From contig JAJZGO010000102.1 of the NCBI GenBank assembly GCA_021798415.1, forward strand, positions 1 to 5,623: a stretch of DNA of 5,623 bases, read 5' to 3'. Below the pieces are notes generated by a model. It worked only from the letters and a program-made list of their open reading frames with translations, was not told where the DNA came from and made no database searches. The DNA comes from Thermoplasmata archaeon (lineage in GTDB: Archaea > Thermoplasmatota > Thermoplasmata > Lutacidiplasmatales > UBA184). Position numbers and translations under genes: made by a program. The first letter of the stretch is position 1; the number at the start of each line of letters is the position of its first letter. This document shows, in pieces, positions 5,580 through 5,623 of the stretch.

Positions 5580-5623
5580 TCATTCCGCGAGGAACTTGAG
5601 GAATTCGTCCCGCGTCCTCGGCT
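5580..5623 (-). CDS. C-terminal end of an upstream gene (partial, unidentified)
   Basis: The last 13 codons, reading PRTRDEFLKFLAE, end in TGA at 5582-5580, ten bases before the Cgi121-like gene. The fragment is too short to identify. The Hel308 DNA helicase is a known kind of neighbour, or fusion partner, of Cgi121 in some archaea. A short hydrophobic ending like DEFLKFL would be compatible with such a helicase tail, but this is a guess from context. The close spacing suggests an operon with the Cgi121-like gene. Confidence 0.5.
   Translation of the reverse strand, partial: PRTRDEFLKFLAE

Noticed and set aside
4789..5583. A 264-codon minus-strand frame starting at an ATG that overlaps the upstream gene's stop as ATGA.
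   Set aside because: The ATGA overlap is tempting, but the translation is Ser/Arg/Pro-rich and motif-free and runs through the tRNA-Gly. The Cgi121-like frame starting at 5569 carries the family motifs.

Overview
This is a very GC-rich window (by eye around 70% G+C) with every recognisable gene on the minus strand. It most likely comes from an archaeon. Four features point that way: a Cgi121-like KEOPS subunit (an archaeal/eukaryotic family); a tRNA-Gly interrupted in its T-loop by a small intron that folds into a bulge-helix-bulge splicing motif; two tRNA genes that do not encode the 3' CCA; and short TATA-like boxes about 30 bp upstream of a tRNA and of mutS. The proteins are arginine-rich rather than strongly acidic, which argues against a haloarchaeon. 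A GC-rich uncultured euryarchaeal lineage, for example in Thermoplasmatota, is a reasonable guess but is not proven by the sequence.

Layout in transcription order, right to left. At the right edge are the last 13 codons of an unidentified gene (5580-5623). Ten bases further on is a Cgi121-like gene (5006-5569). Next come tRNA-Gly(UCC) with a 32-nt intron (4862-4964) and tRNA-Ser(UGA) (4715-4798), followed by a TATA-like element. Then a tightly packed mismatch-repair operon begins: mutS (2032-4659), mutL (248-2035) and the first 83 codons of a third gene (1-251) with a D...E-A-K signature of PD-(D/E)XK nucleases. Both junctions inside this operon are GTGA overlaps of 4 nt with SD-like sequence just upstream, so the three proteins are probably made by coupled translation.

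How the genes work together: MutS (875 aa, MutS1 type with the Phe-Tyr-Glu mismatch-reading motif) would recognise mismatches. MutL (595 aa, with DQHA...E, AC and CPHGRP endonuclease motifs and a QALVDP sequence where sliding-clamp motifs lie) would nick the DNA. The third, overlapping gene could supply another nuclease activity. Cgi121 would act in tRNA t6A modification. No gene-free stretch longer than 300 bases remains once the two tRNAs are counted. The most striking items are the T-loop (59/60) tRNA intron and the putative PD-(D/E)XK nuclease locked into a mutS-mutL operon.
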